A stretch of 64,000 nt of DNA. Source: Dysosmobacter welbionis. Its GTDB lineage: Bacteria; Bacillota; Clostridia; Oscillospirales; Oscillospiraceae. The notes under the pieces are model-generated. The model did no database searches. It was given only the letters and a program-made list of their open reading frames with translations, and was not told where the DNA came from. The stretch is taken from NCBI RefSeq assembly GCF_005121165.3, contig NZ_CP034413.3, positions 62,001 through 126,000 on the forward strand, in the 5' to 3' direction. A program made the position numbers and the translations under genes. Positions 36,295-44,693 of this stretch are shown here, in pieces (positions within the stretch are counted from its first letter, which is position 1; each line of letters opens with the position of its first letter).

Positions 36295-37992
36295 TTATTT
36301 CTTGAAGCTGTCCTTCAAGCTCACAGATCGGTTGAACACCAGATGGCCGGGCTTGGAGTCCTTGCTGTCCAGGCAGAAGTAGCCCAGGCGCATGAACTGG
36401 AAGCTGGCGGGAGCTGCGGCATCCGCCAGGGAAGGCTCCACCTTGCAGCCGGTGAGGACCTCCAGGGAGTTGGGGTTCAGGCACTCCAGGAAGTTCTTGT
36501 CGGCCGCGTCCGGGTCCGCGTCGGTGAACAGGTTGTCGTACAGCCGCACCTCCGCGTCGATGGCGGTGGCGGCATCCACCCAATGGATGGTGGCACCCCT
36601 CACCTTCCGGCCGTCAGCGGGGTCGCCGCCCCGGCTCTCCGGGTCGTACTCCGCCAGCACCTCGGTGACGCTGCCGTTCTCGTCCTTCACGCAGCCGGTG
36701 CAGCGGATGAGATAGGCCCCTTTCAGGCGGCACTCCGGTCCATTGGGGTAGAGCCGCTTGTACTTGGGCACCGGGGTCTCCAGGAAATCGTCGGACTCGA
36801 TCCAGAGGTTGCGGGAGAAGGCGATCTCCCGGGTGCCGGCGGCGGGGTCCAGGGGGTTGTTCTCCACGGTAACAGTCTCACTTTTCCCCTCCGGATAGTT
36901 GGTGATGGTCAGCCTGATGGGCCGGATCACCGCCATGGTCCGCTGGGCGGTCTCGTTCAGGTCCTCCCGCAGGCAGTGCTCCAGGAAGCCGTATTCCACC
37001 ACGTTGGCAGACTTTGCCACACCGATGCGCTCACAGAAGTTCCGGATAGACCGGGGCGTATAGCCCCGGCGGCGCAGGCCGCAGAGCGTGGGCATCCGGG
37101 GATCGTCCCAGCCGGAGACCCTCCCCTCCTCCACCAGCTTGCGGAGCTTGCGCTTGGAGAGCACCGTGTGGTCGATGCCCAGGCGGGCGAACTCGATCTG
37201 CCGGGGATGGCTGGGCAGGTCACAGTGCTCTACCACCCAGTTGTATAGGGGGCGGTGGTTTTCAAACTCCAGGGAGCAGAGGGAGTGGGTGATGCCCTCC
37301 AGCGCGTCCTGAATGGGGTGGGCGAAGTCGTACATGGGATAGATGCACCACTTGTTCCCCTGTCGGTGATGGGGCAGGTAGTTGATCCGGTAGAGCACCG
37401 GGTCCCGCATATTGAAGTTGCCGCTGGCCAGGTCGATCTTGGCCCGCAGGGTGTACTTGCCCTCCGGGAACTCGCCGTTCTTCATCCGCTCGAACAGGTC
37501 CAGGCTCTCCTCGATGGGCCGGTCCCGCCAGGGGGAGCGGGCCGGAGTGGTGGTATCTCCCCGGTACTCCTTGAACTGCTCCGGCGTCAGCTCGCAGACA
37601 TAAGCCAGGCCCTTCTTGATGAGGCCCACCGCCTGACGATAATCCTCGTCAAAGTAATCCGAGCCGTAGAAGAACCGGTCGCCCCAGTCAAAGCCCAGCC
37701 AGTGAATGTCCTGCTGAATGGCGTCTACGAATTCCTCGTCCTCCTTGGTGGGGTTCGTGTCATCCATCCGCAGGTTGCACAGGCCGCCGAACTTCTCCGC
37801 CGTGCCGAAGTCGATGGTCAGCGCCTTGCAGTGCCCGATGTGCAGGTAGCCGTTGGGCTCCGGCGGGAACCGGGTGTGGACGGTCATCCCCTCGAACTGG
37901 CCGCCGGGGCCGATGTCCTCCTCGATGAAAGCGTGGATAAAGTTCCGGCTCTCCGGCGCCTCGTCCTGCGTCAGCTTGATCTCCTCTGCCAT
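36295..37992 (-). CDS. glnS: Glutaminyl-tRNA synthetase
   Basis: Class I synthetase charging tRNA-Gln directly, 565 aa. Motifs: PPEPNGYLHIGH (HIGH) and VLSKRKLRKL (KMSKS-type), with the C-terminal anticodon-binding beta barrels. Having GlnRS in Clostridia suggests that gatCAB may serve only tRNA-Asn or be supplementary; gatCAB is not in this window. It has its own promoter. Confidence 0.96.
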   Translation of the reverse strand: MAEEIKLTQDEAPESRNFIHAFIEEDIGPGGQFEGMTVHTRFPPEPNGYLHIGHCKALTIDFGTAEKFGGLCNLRMDDTNPTKEDEEFVDAIQQDIHWLGFDWGDRFFYGSDYFDEDYRQAVGLIKKGLAYVCELTPEQFKEYRGDTTTPARSPWRDRPIEESLDLFERMKNGEFPEGKYTLRAKIDLASGNFNMRDPVLYRINYLPHHRQGNKWCIYPMYDFAHPIQDALEGITHSLCSLEFENHRPLYNWVVEHCDLPSHPRQIEFARLGIDHTVLSKRKLRKLVEEGRVSGWDDPRMPTLCGLRRRGYTPRSIRNFCERIGVAKSANVVEYGFLEHCLREDLNETAQRTMAVIRPIRLTITNYPEGKSETVTVENNPLDPAAGTREIAFSRNLWIESDDFLETPVPKYKRLYPNGPECRLKGAYLIRCTGCVKDENGSVTEVLAEYDPESRGGDPADGRKVRGATIHWVDAATAIDAEVRLYDNLFTDADPDAADKNFLECLNPNSLEVLTGCKVEPSLADAAAPASFQFMRLGYFCLDSKDSKPGHLVFNRSVSLKDSFKK

Positions 37993-38053
37993 GCGCTGTC
38001 ATTCCTCCCTCTCGCGCAGTGTATCGTTGGTATGCGTACACGTTAGGATATTT

Positions 38054-38082
38054 ATTATACAAAATCTGACGGGGAAATGCAA
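38054..38082 (-). promoter_or_regulatory. Promoter for glnS
   Basis: TTGCAT, 17 bp and perfect TATAAT on the minus strand, about 60 bp ahead of glnS. Confidence 0.85.
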
Positions 38083-38277
38083 TACGTTGTTTTAGACGGC
38101 CATTGGCGGCATGGGGACAGCAAAAACTTGTCTGTATGCGGGAATATGTCAAAAGCGATCACATATTCACAAAACGGAGATTGACCTCTCCTCAATGCCC
38201 AAAAGCGGGATGCGCCGGCACCGTATCATTAAGATAAACCTGCCGCTGGCAGCGCCTTTGGCGAACCGGCAGGACAG

Positions 38278-38306
38278 TTGCGTTCTTTCGCCGGATCTGG
38301 TACGAT
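38278..38306 (+). promoter_or_regulatory. Promoter for the GNAT-YoaP gene
   Basis: TTGCGT, 17 bp, TACGAT, 44 bp before the start codon. Confidence 0.6.
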
Positions 38307-38349
38307 ACGAAAAAAAGGCCGGCGTCTCCGGCGGAAAGAGAGCGTCTGT

Positions 38350-39099
38350 ATGGAACCGGGATTCATCGATCTGACGGCGGAAAACATCGCCGATCAGCAC
38401 CTGTGCTGCATCATCCGCAGCAAAAAGCCCCACCCCGGCGTGGAGGCTAAACGCCGATGGCTGGTGGACCGCCTGCCGGAGGGGCACGTCTTCCGGAAAC
38501 TGGATGTCAAGGAAAAGGTCTTTATCGAGTACGCCCCTTTGGAGACCGCCTGGGTCCCTGTAGAGGGGGACAACTATCTGTACCTCTACTGCCTCTGGGT
38601 GGCCGGTGCATACAAGGGCAAGGGGTACGGCCGGGCGCTGATGGAGCACTGCCTGGCGGACGCCCGGGACCGGGGAAAATCCGGCATCTGCATGCTGGGG
38701 GCGGAAAAACAGAAGGCCTGGCTCTCCGACCAGTCCTTCGCCCGGAAGTACGGCTTTGAGACGGTGGATGAAACGGGCTATGGCTACACCCTGCTGGCCC
38801 GATCCTTCGACGGTACCCTCCCCCGCTTTACGGACCAAGCCAGGGCGGGGACCATCGAGGAAAAGGCGCTGACGATTTATTACAGTGACCAGTGTCCCTA
38901 TGCGGTCAACAGCCTGGAGATCATCCGGCAGGTGTGTGGAGAGGCCGGGGCTCCGTATTCTCTGGTGCCTGTGGACACATTGGAGAAGGCCAAGGCCCTT
39001 CCCTGCGTGTTCAACAACTACGCCGTGTTTTACGGCGGTGCCTTCCAGACGGTGAACCTGCTGGACGCCGCTTCTCTACGGCGGCTGCTGAAGCGGTAA
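38350..39099 (+). CDS. GNAT acetyltransferase with YoaP-type C-terminal domain
   Basis: 249 aa. Residues about 60-150 are a GNAT acetyltransferase fold (YCLWVAGAYKGKGYGRALMEHCL, the acetyl-CoA loop). Residues about 180-245 match the YoaP extension (IYYSDQCPYAVNSLEIIRQV), with a Cys-Pro near its start as in thioredoxin-like folds. The ATG at 38350 is preferred. The acceptor is unknown; fusion with YoaP is established for this subfamily. Confidence 0.85.
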   Translation: MEPGFIDLTAENIADQHLCCIIRSKKPHPGVEAKRRWLVDRLPEGHVFRKLDVKEKVFIEYAPLETAWVPVEGDNYLYLYCLWVAGAYKGKGYGRALMEHCLADARDRGKSGICMLGAEKQKAWLSDQSFARKYGFETVDETGYGYTLLARSFDGTLPRFTDQARAGTIEEKALTIYYSDQCPYAVNSLEIIRQVCGEAGAPYSLVPVDTLEKAKALPCVFNNYAVFYGGAFQTVNLLDAASLRRLLKR

Positions 39100-39197
39100 A
39101 GCTGCCCTTTTCCGCCGCCGCAACCGATTGTTGCCGGATAGTTGGTGGTCAAAGGAGTTGAATTCTGGTAGCATAAAGTCTGAAAGGAGGTGTGTCC

Positions 39198-39956
39198 ATG
39201 ACCACGCTGGGTCAGCGGATCAGGGAACACCGCCGACGGGCAGGCTTGTCCCAGGAGGCTCTGGCCCGCCGGATGGATGTCAGCCGCCAGGCGGTTACCA
39301 AATGGGAGTCCGGCCAGAGCGCCCCCAGCACGGAGAACCTCTTCCGCCTGGCGGAGCTCTTCGGCACCACGGTGGACCTGCTGCTCCCATCAGAGGGGGC
39401 GGACGCTCCGGCGGCAGAGGCACCTCCACCCCTGTGGTCCCGGATCCGCTGGCGTCCCCGGGTCCTGGCGGCTCTGGCGGTGACTGCGGGGTATCTTGTC
39501 TTTTACCTGCTGGGCCGCATCCTCTGGTGCCCCCTGGAGGACAGCTCCCTGCTGGGCTGGCTGCTGTGGGAGCGGCCCAGCGGCGGGGAGAGCTATCTCT
39601 ACGGCTGGCTCCTCAGCAGCGGTCTCTTCTGGTGGGCCATGGCCCTCTCCGCCCTGACGGCGCTGCTGGGGTGGTACCGGCTCTCCTGCACCACCTGCGC
39701 CTATTTTCTCATCGGATTTTTGATGGGGCTGGTTCTGGGGCCCCACCCGCCGGGAGCGGCCATGGGACACGGGCACTACGGCTGGGCCTTCTGGGGATGC
39801 ATCTATCTGCTGTCCCTCCCCATGGGGCTGCTGGCGGAACGGGCGGGACGGAAGGGCGTGACGTTCGCTTCCCGCCGGGGACGGCTGCTGGCGGCGGGAC
39901 TGGTCCTGTGCCCGCTCCTGTCCGCCGTTCTGGCGGCGTTGGCAAAAGCGCCCTGA
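39198..39956 (+). CDS. XRE-family regulator with membrane C-terminal domain
   Basis: 252 aa. The ATG at 39198 follows AAAGGAGG by seven bases. Residues about 4-60 are a helix-turn-helix (LSQEALARRMDVSRQAVTKWESG). The rest has four or five membrane helices (for example LAALAVTAGYLVFYLLGRIL). Such proteins are membrane-tethered regulators of unknown signal. The gene ends at a strong terminator and has no partner on its strand. Confidence 0.88.
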   Translation: MTTLGQRIREHRRRAGLSQEALARRMDVSRQAVTKWESGQSAPSTENLFRLAELFGTTVDLLLPSEGADAPAAEAPPPLWSRIRWRPRVLAALAVTAGYLVFYLLGRILWCPLEDSSLLGWLLWERPSGGESYLYGWLLSSGLFWWAMALSALTALLGWYRLSCTTCAYFLIGFLMGLVLGPHPPGAAMGHGHYGWAFWGCIYLLSLPMGLLAERAGRKGVTFASRRGRLLAAGLVLCPLLSAVLAALAKAP

Positions 39957-39963
39957 AATTTGT

Positions 39964-40015
39964 AAAAAGAGTCCGGAGAGAATGCACACCCTGCATCCTC
40001 TCCGGACTCCTTTTT
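39964..40015. terminator. Terminator between the membrane XRE gene and DUF6514
   Basis: A perfect 12-bp stem with an inner loop of 17 bases, then TTTTT, between convergent genes; the A tract ahead of it allows function in both directions. Confidence 0.88.
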
Positions 40016-40031
40016 ACGGCCGGACTGCACG

Positions 40032-40280
40032 CTATTCCAGCAACCAGTCCTCCACCACATCCCGCGCCGCGACGGGCGTCACGCTCCCCCGCATCAGCTT
40101 GGACAGCAGCGACAGGATCCCAGACTGCGAGGCGGTGATCCCCGGGATCTCCGTCCGCTCCCCGCCGCTCTCCACGCGGATGCCGTAGCACTCCCAGAGG
40201 GCGTCCCACTCCTCCACCAGCAGAAAGTAGTCCACCGGTACGCCGCGGCACGGCCTTCTTCCTACCAGGAAGGCCCGCAC
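40032..40280 (-). CDS. DUF6514 family protein
   Basis: 82 aa from a GTG at 40280, eight bases after AAGGAGG. Family features: VDYFLLVEE, CYGIRVESGGERTEIPGIT and the ending VVEDWL. Unknown-function family seen in Oscillospirales. It is a short cytoplasmic protein, divergent in promoter use from rnmV, which lies upstream on the same strand. Confidence 0.8.
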   Translation of the reverse strand: MRAFLVGRRPCRGVPVDYFLLVEEWDALWECYGIRVESGGERTEIPGITASQSGILSLLSKLMRGSVTPVAARDVVEDWLLE

Positions 40281-40389
40281 CTCGATTTCCTCCTTCTGTC
40301 TGTTGTCACACACGAACAAAAAAATTGTAGCACTGCCGTTTGGGGGAATGCTGTCGAACCCTGTCGATGGCCCGGCTTCCTCCCGCTTT

Positions 40390-40986
40390 TTACTGAGTTT
40401 TCACCATTCGGGAAAGGAACTCCTCCCGGCTGTATAACAGGTTCAACGCCTCTAACATGCCGTTGGGCGTCAGGTGCTCCGGCAGGTCCAGCTGCTTCAG
40501 CAGCGCCCGGCGCTTCGCGGCGCTGTCGGTTCCGCCGGTGAGGCCCAGGGCGAACAGATCCGCCTTGGTGATAGGGTCTCCCGGACACTCCGTCGCCCCC
40601 TCGTCGGCGAAGGTGGCGCCCGCCCGGCGCAGGGCCTCCAGCAGCACGGCGGGCCTCATACCCTCCACGCCCAGCTTGCCCTCTTTGCCGGGGGTCCGCT
40701 TGCGGCGCTCCTTGCCTGGGATGTCCGGGATATATGCCTGCTTCACCCGATCCTGTGGGAGGGCACCCTTCAGATAGTTCCGGATGACGAACCCTGCCCC
40801 ATCGCTGTCCGTCAGCACGATGAGCCCCCTCTGCTCCGCCAGGCGGCGGAGAAAGGCCAGCTTCTCCCGGTCGTTGAACACGGCGAAGCCGCCCAGTGTG
40901 ATGATGGTAGCGTCCACCACCTGACTGAGGGCGTTTTTGTCGTAGCGGCCCTCTACCACAATGACCTCTCGGATCGCTTTCTTCAT
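40390..40986 (-). CDS. rnmV: TOPRIM protein, ribonuclease M5-like
   Basis: 198 aa. The ATG at 40986 overlaps the holA stop (ATGA). The TOPRIM domain (VIVVEGRYDKNAL and VLTDSDGAGFVIRNYL, with the Glu and DxD acidic residues) is at the N-terminus; the C-terminal half is alpha-helical with no clear family. RNase M5 matures 5S rRNA; the C-terminal part differs from the textbook family, so the assignment is by TOPRIM and context. Confidence 0.8.
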   Translation of the reverse strand: MKKAIREVIVVEGRYDKNALSQVVDATIITLGGFAVFNDREKLAFLRRLAEQRGLIVLTDSDGAGFVIRNYLKGALPQDRVKQAYIPDIPGKERRKRTPGKEGKLGVEGMRPAVLLEALRRAGATFADEGATECPGDPITKADLFALGLTGGTDSAAKRRALLKQLDLPEHLTPNGMLEALNLLYSREEFLSRMVKTQ

Positions 40987-42038
40987 CGCCGCTGCGCCCC
41001 CAGACGCACCAGCAGCAGCTTCAGCTCGCCCACGGCGTCCACGCCCTTCTCGCTCTTCATCCGCCGGTCCAGCACCTGGCACATCTGCACCGCGTCGGCG
41101 CACCAGGCGGCCGTGGTCTTTTTGGCGGCGGAGAGCAGGAGTTTGGCCGGATAGTCGCTCTTCATCTCCCACAGCTCCATGAGCCAGTACTTGTCCTTGC
41201 CGCTGTCAATGGCCATCCGGGCGGTATAGATGCGCCGGAGCTGGCTGCCCAAAGCCGCCAGGATCATGATGGGCTCTGTCTGCATTTTCAGCAGATCCCC
41301 CAGGATGCGGGCCGCCCCGTCGTAATTCCCCTGGAGCACCGCGTCGGACAGGCGGAACACCTCCGCCGACAGCACCGGATCCGCCACAGCGTCGATGTCC
41401 TTCTGGGTGATGGCCCTGCCTTTGGCATAGGCGCCGATCTTTGCGATCTCCGGCACCAGCCCCGTCATCAGACCGCCGCAGGTGAAGATCAGGTACTCCG
41501 CCGTCTGACGGTCGATCTCCTTCCCCAGGGCCTTGAACCGCCGGGCGATCCACACCACCAGGTCGCTGTTGTCCGCCGGACGGAACTCCACCGCTTCCAC
41601 GTGGTCGGTGACGGCCTTGTACAGCTTCTTCATGGTGCGGTTGGGCTTGTATTCCACCGTGTCGTAGAGGAACACCACGCAGCAGTAGGGCGGCACATCC
41701 TCCAAAAAGGCGATCAGCTTTTCCCGCTGCTCCTCGTTCAGCTTGAACAGGTCGAAGTCCGACACCACAATCAGCGTCCGCTCCGCCATCATGGGCATGG
41801 CCTCCGCCGTCTCTGCCAGGGTCTGGACCGTCAGGTCCTTCCCCTCCAGGGTGTGGTAGTTGAACTCCTCAAACCCGGCGGGGACCAGCTTCTTCCGCAG
41901 CTCTTTGAGATAGTACTCCCGGAGATACGTCTCCTCCCCGTAGAAGATGTAGGCGTTCCCCGCCGTTCCCGCGGCCAGGTCGTTTTTCAGTTTCTGAAAG
42001 GCCTCGTTGGCCTTGGATGTCTTTTTCGCGTATGCCAT
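40983..42038 (-). CDS. holA: DNA polymerase III delta subunit
   Basis: Clamp-loader delta subunit, 351 aa. It starts MAYAKKTSKANEAFQKLKND. It has the family's AAA+-like fold without Walker A: NAYIFYGEETYLREYYLKELRK, RTLIVVSDFDLFKLNEEQ and LLKMQTEPIMILAALGSQLRRIY. It follows comEC by 9 bp, a common Firmicutes order (comEC-holA). Confidence 0.93.
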   Translation of the reverse strand: MAYAKKTSKANEAFQKLKNDLAAGTAGNAYIFYGEETYLREYYLKELRKKLVPAGFEEFNYHTLEGKDLTVQTLAETAEAMPMMAERTLIVVSDFDLFKLNEEQREKLIAFLEDVPPYCCVVFLYDTVEYKPNRTMKKLYKAVTDHVEAVEFRPADNSDLVVWIARRFKALGKEIDRQTAEYLIFTCGGLMTGLVPEIAKIGAYAKGRAITQKDIDAVADPVLSAEVFRLSDAVLQGNYDGAARILGDLLKMQTEPIMILAALGSQLRRIYTARMAIDSGKDKYWLMELWEMKSDYPAKLLLSAAKKTTAAWCADAVQMCQVLDRRMKSEKGVDAVGELKLLLVRLGAQRR

Positions 42039-42047
42039 GGTGTCTCC

Positions 42048-44297
42048 TCAATTCACAGATAGATGGACGGTACCCTGCTTGTCCGTCCGGTAGATCTCCA
42101 CGTCTGCCAGCACCAGGCGGCGGAGGGCGTCCTCCGTGGGGTGGCCGTAGCTGTTGTCCCCCACGCTGATGATGCCCGTCTCCGGCGTCAGGGCCTCCAG
42201 CAACTCCTTCGAGGTGGAGGATTTGGAGCCGTGGTGGCCTACTACCAGGGCCTCGATGTCGGGCAGATCATGGTCGGCGATCAGCTGCCGCTCCGCCGCC
42301 ATGTTCCGGTCCCCGGTAATCAGCAGGTCGTAGTCGCCATAGGTGCACAGGACGGCCAGCCCCTGTTCGTTGTCGCCCTCCACGTCCCCCGGCGGGTAGA
42401 TGGTGAGGCTGCTCTCCCCCAGGGTGTAAACCGTCTCCGCCTCCACGTATTGAATGTCCACGCCGTGGTTCCGGGCGGCCAGCTCCACCCGGAACCGCGC
42501 CCCTGCATCGTCGGACACGTCCGGCAGGAGCAGAGTGTCCACCCGCGCTCTTGCCAGCAGCTCCGCCACGCCGGAGATGTGATCGTAGTCATAGTGGGTC
42601 AGAATCAGATAGTCCAGCGTCCCGCAGCCCATGGTGGCCAGGTGATCCGCCGCGATGCCGCCGGCGTCGTACCAGCTGTTGCGGCTGCCGCAGTCCACCA
42701 GGGCAAATTTCCCGCCGGAGGTCAGCAGCACGCTCTCCCCCTGCCCCACGTCCAGCACATAGGCGTCCAGGCCGCCCCGGGTGTAGTGGGGCGCGCCCAG
42801 CCGCACCGTCACCGCCAGGGATACCGCCGCCAGCACACCCGCCACGGCATACTTCCGCCGGGCCTTGGGCCGCAGGAAAAAGGCCGCGGCGAAGAGGACA
42901 TACAGAAATACCAGCCAGTATTTCAGATACGGGTTGGTGAAGTACAGGGCGTGGTGGGGGACAGACGCCAGAACCCCGGATATCCAGAGGATATACCGGG
43001 TCAGCAAAGCCGGCACGAAGCCGATCACCGTCCCCAGAGGCACCCAGAGGAAGCTCGCCAGGACTGCCCCAAGCCCCAGCGTGAACACAAGGCTGGAGGC
43101 TGTCAGGCACAGCAGGTTGCTTACCGGAGAGATCAGTACCAGCGACCCGAAGTAGACAGCGCACAAGGGCACCGTGAATGCCATGGCCCCCACGGTGGCC
43201 GACAGGCTGGAAACCAGCAGTCGGCAGACCTTCCCACTCGGTCTCTCCCCCAACAGCAGGTCCTGGAGCTTCGGCGTCAGCCAGAGAAGCCCCGCCATGG
43301 CTCCGAAGGACAGCTGCAGACTGATGGAGGCCGCCGCAAAGGGGTTCGCCAGCAGGATCAAAAACAGGGCGGCGGACAGCGTGGTGGGCGGGTCGCTGTC
43401 CCGCTGAAACAGGGGTGCCGCCAGCACGAACACCACCATGATGCAGGCCCGGACCACCGAGGGACTGGCCCCGGTCAACAGCGTATAGAACATCAGGACG
43501 GGCAGCGCCAGCGCCGCCGCCAGACGGTGCCGGTGCCGTCCTGTGAGCAGCAGAATCAGCGTCATCAGAAAGCCGCAGTGCAACCCGGACACGGCCAGGA
43601 TGTGGCTGAGTCCCGCCTCCGACAGGTCGGACCGGGCTTCTTCCGACAATCCGGACGTGTCCCCGGTGAGGATGGCGCTGAGGAACGCGGCCTCATCTCC
43701 GTCAAACAGCGCCGTCACCCGGTTCTGCATGGCCCGGGCCGCATGGGCGGGCCACCACCGTGGCGAGCCGGCGGATCCCTCACCGTAGACGGCCTCGTCT
43801 CCCCGCTGGTAGGCCAGCAGGAACACTCCCTGAGCGGTGAAGTTGGTAATGGTATCCTCCCGAAGCCGGGCGGAATCCTGAAATTTCACCTGTGCCGCCA
43901 CCGTCTGGCCCGGCTCCAGGTCCAGCAGGTCCGCCCCGCCGTAGCAGACCACCTTGCCCAGGGGAACCCCCTCCAGCTTCACTGTCACCTTGGCGCCGTA
44001 GTCCGTGGGGACGGCGTACTCCAAAAGAGTCATGGAAGCGGTGCCCTCGCTGCCGGACAGGGCCGCAAGAGGCGCCCGTACAGCATAGCTGTACAGCCAG
44101 TTCCACCCCAGGGCCAGGGCCAGCCCCGTGCCCACCAGCAACACCCGCTTCCGCCAAAGTCCCGGCAGCAGCAAGGCGAGGCAGGCCGCGGCAAAGAAAA
44201 CTGCCGCCACGGGCAGAAGAAGCCTCTCCGGCAGCAGATACTGGGCCAGACAGATCCCCAGAGCGAAGGACACGGTGAACGCGGCCAGCTTGCGCAT
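42048..44297 (-). CDS. comEC: DNA internalization competence protein ComEC/Rec2
   Basis: 749 aa DNA-uptake channel. It has N-terminal helices, the DUF4131-like segment, the Competence domain (LSHILAVSGLHCGFLMTLIL at about 250) and about ten membrane helices. The C-terminal part is a metallo-beta-lactamase-like domain with LTHYDYDHISG and VVGHHGSKSST. The ATG at 44297 follows GGAGAGACC. The in-frame extension to 44546 is not family-like. DNA uptake cannot be claimed from this gene alone. Confidence 0.93.
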   Translation of the reverse strand: MRKLAAFTVSFALGICLAQYLLPERLLLPVAAVFFAAACLALLLPGLWRKRVLLVGTGLALALGWNWLYSYAVRAPLAALSGSEGTASMTLLEYAVPTDYGAKVTVKLEGVPLGKVVCYGGADLLDLEPGQTVAAQVKFQDSARLREDTITNFTAQGVFLLAYQRGDEAVYGEGSAGSPRWWPAHAARAMQNRVTALFDGDEAAFLSAILTGDTSGLSEEARSDLSEAGLSHILAVSGLHCGFLMTLILLLTGRHRHRLAAALALPVLMFYTLLTGASPSVVRACIMVVFVLAAPLFQRDSDPPTTLSAALFLILLANPFAAASISLQLSFGAMAGLLWLTPKLQDLLLGERPSGKVCRLLVSSLSATVGAMAFTVPLCAVYFGSLVLISPVSNLLCLTASSLVFTLGLGAVLASFLWVPLGTVIGFVPALLTRYILWISGVLASVPHHALYFTNPYLKYWLVFLYVLFAAAFFLRPKARRKYAVAGVLAAVSLAVTVRLGAPHYTRGGLDAYVLDVGQGESVLLTSGGKFALVDCGSRNSWYDAGGIAADHLATMGCGTLDYLILTHYDYDHISGVAELLARARVDTLLLPDVSDDAGARFRVELAARNHGVDIQYVEAETVYTLGESSLTIYPPGDVEGDNEQGLAVLCTYGDYDLLITGDRNMAAERQLIADHDLPDIEALVVGHHGSKSSTSKELLEALTPETGIISVGDNSYGHPTEDALRRLVLADVEIYRTDKQGTVHLSVN

Positions 44298-44554
44298 GGT
44301 CTCTCCTCTTTTCCATCCTGCCAAACAGCTCGTCCAGCGGCTGCCCAGAACAGCGGGCAGGCTGCAAAAGAGCCGCAATTTTGCTCTCTCCGCCGGATCC
44401 ATGCATAGGCCGCCGGGATTCACGGCACCTGCTCCGTTGCCCCGTGTCAGCCCTTTGGCCGGACGCGCTTTCTCCCAATGATTCTGCTTTCCCGCCTCGC
44501 CCCAGCCGATCACAGCTGTTTGGAAAAATGGGGAAAGAGAAACCATTTGGGTAC

Positions 44555-44583
44555 ATTATACCGGGAACCGGCGGGAAATACCA
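44555..44583 (-). promoter_or_regulatory. Candidate promoter for comEC-holA-rnmV
   Basis: Perfect TATAAT with a poor -35 (TGGTAT) at 17-bp spacing on the minus strand, about 250 bp before comEC. Confidence 0.45.
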
Positions 44584-44614
44584 GCCCTTTTTCCATAAAT
44601 CATGTTCCCTGCTC

Positions 44615-44643
44615 TTGACGGCTCTCTCCGCCCGGCGTAAGAT
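44615..44643 (+). promoter_or_regulatory. Promoter for the S-layer-homology gene
   Basis: TTGACG, 17 bp, TAAGAT, about 50 bp before the start codon. Confidence 0.7.
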
Positions 44644-44693
44644 AGCAGTAATCAGTGGAAATTCTTCCACCAAAAAAGAGAGGAGCGTTGACC

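Larger units (their letters stand above)
37993..38349. other. Divergent intergenic region between glnS and the GNAT-YoaP gene
   Basis: 357 bp. It holds the glnS promoter (minus), a promoter for the GNAT gene (plus), and between them a lower-GC stretch with one 7-bp inverted repeat (CCTGCCG/CGGCAGG, 38239-38273). No reading frame with family similarity was seen. Confidence 0.7.
44298..44693. other. Divergent region between comEC and the S-layer-like gene
   Basis: 396 bp. From the plus side it holds the S-layer gene promoter at 44615; from the minus side a weaker -10 at 44555, implying a comEC leader of about 250 nt. That leader is GC-rich and could fold, but I could not match it to a known riboswitch family. 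Confidence 0.6.

Noticed and set aside
44298-44550. A riboswitch (cobalamin, c-di-AMP, glycine) ahead of comEC
   Set aside because: Some partial resemblances but none of the conserved boxes of these classes are present in order.
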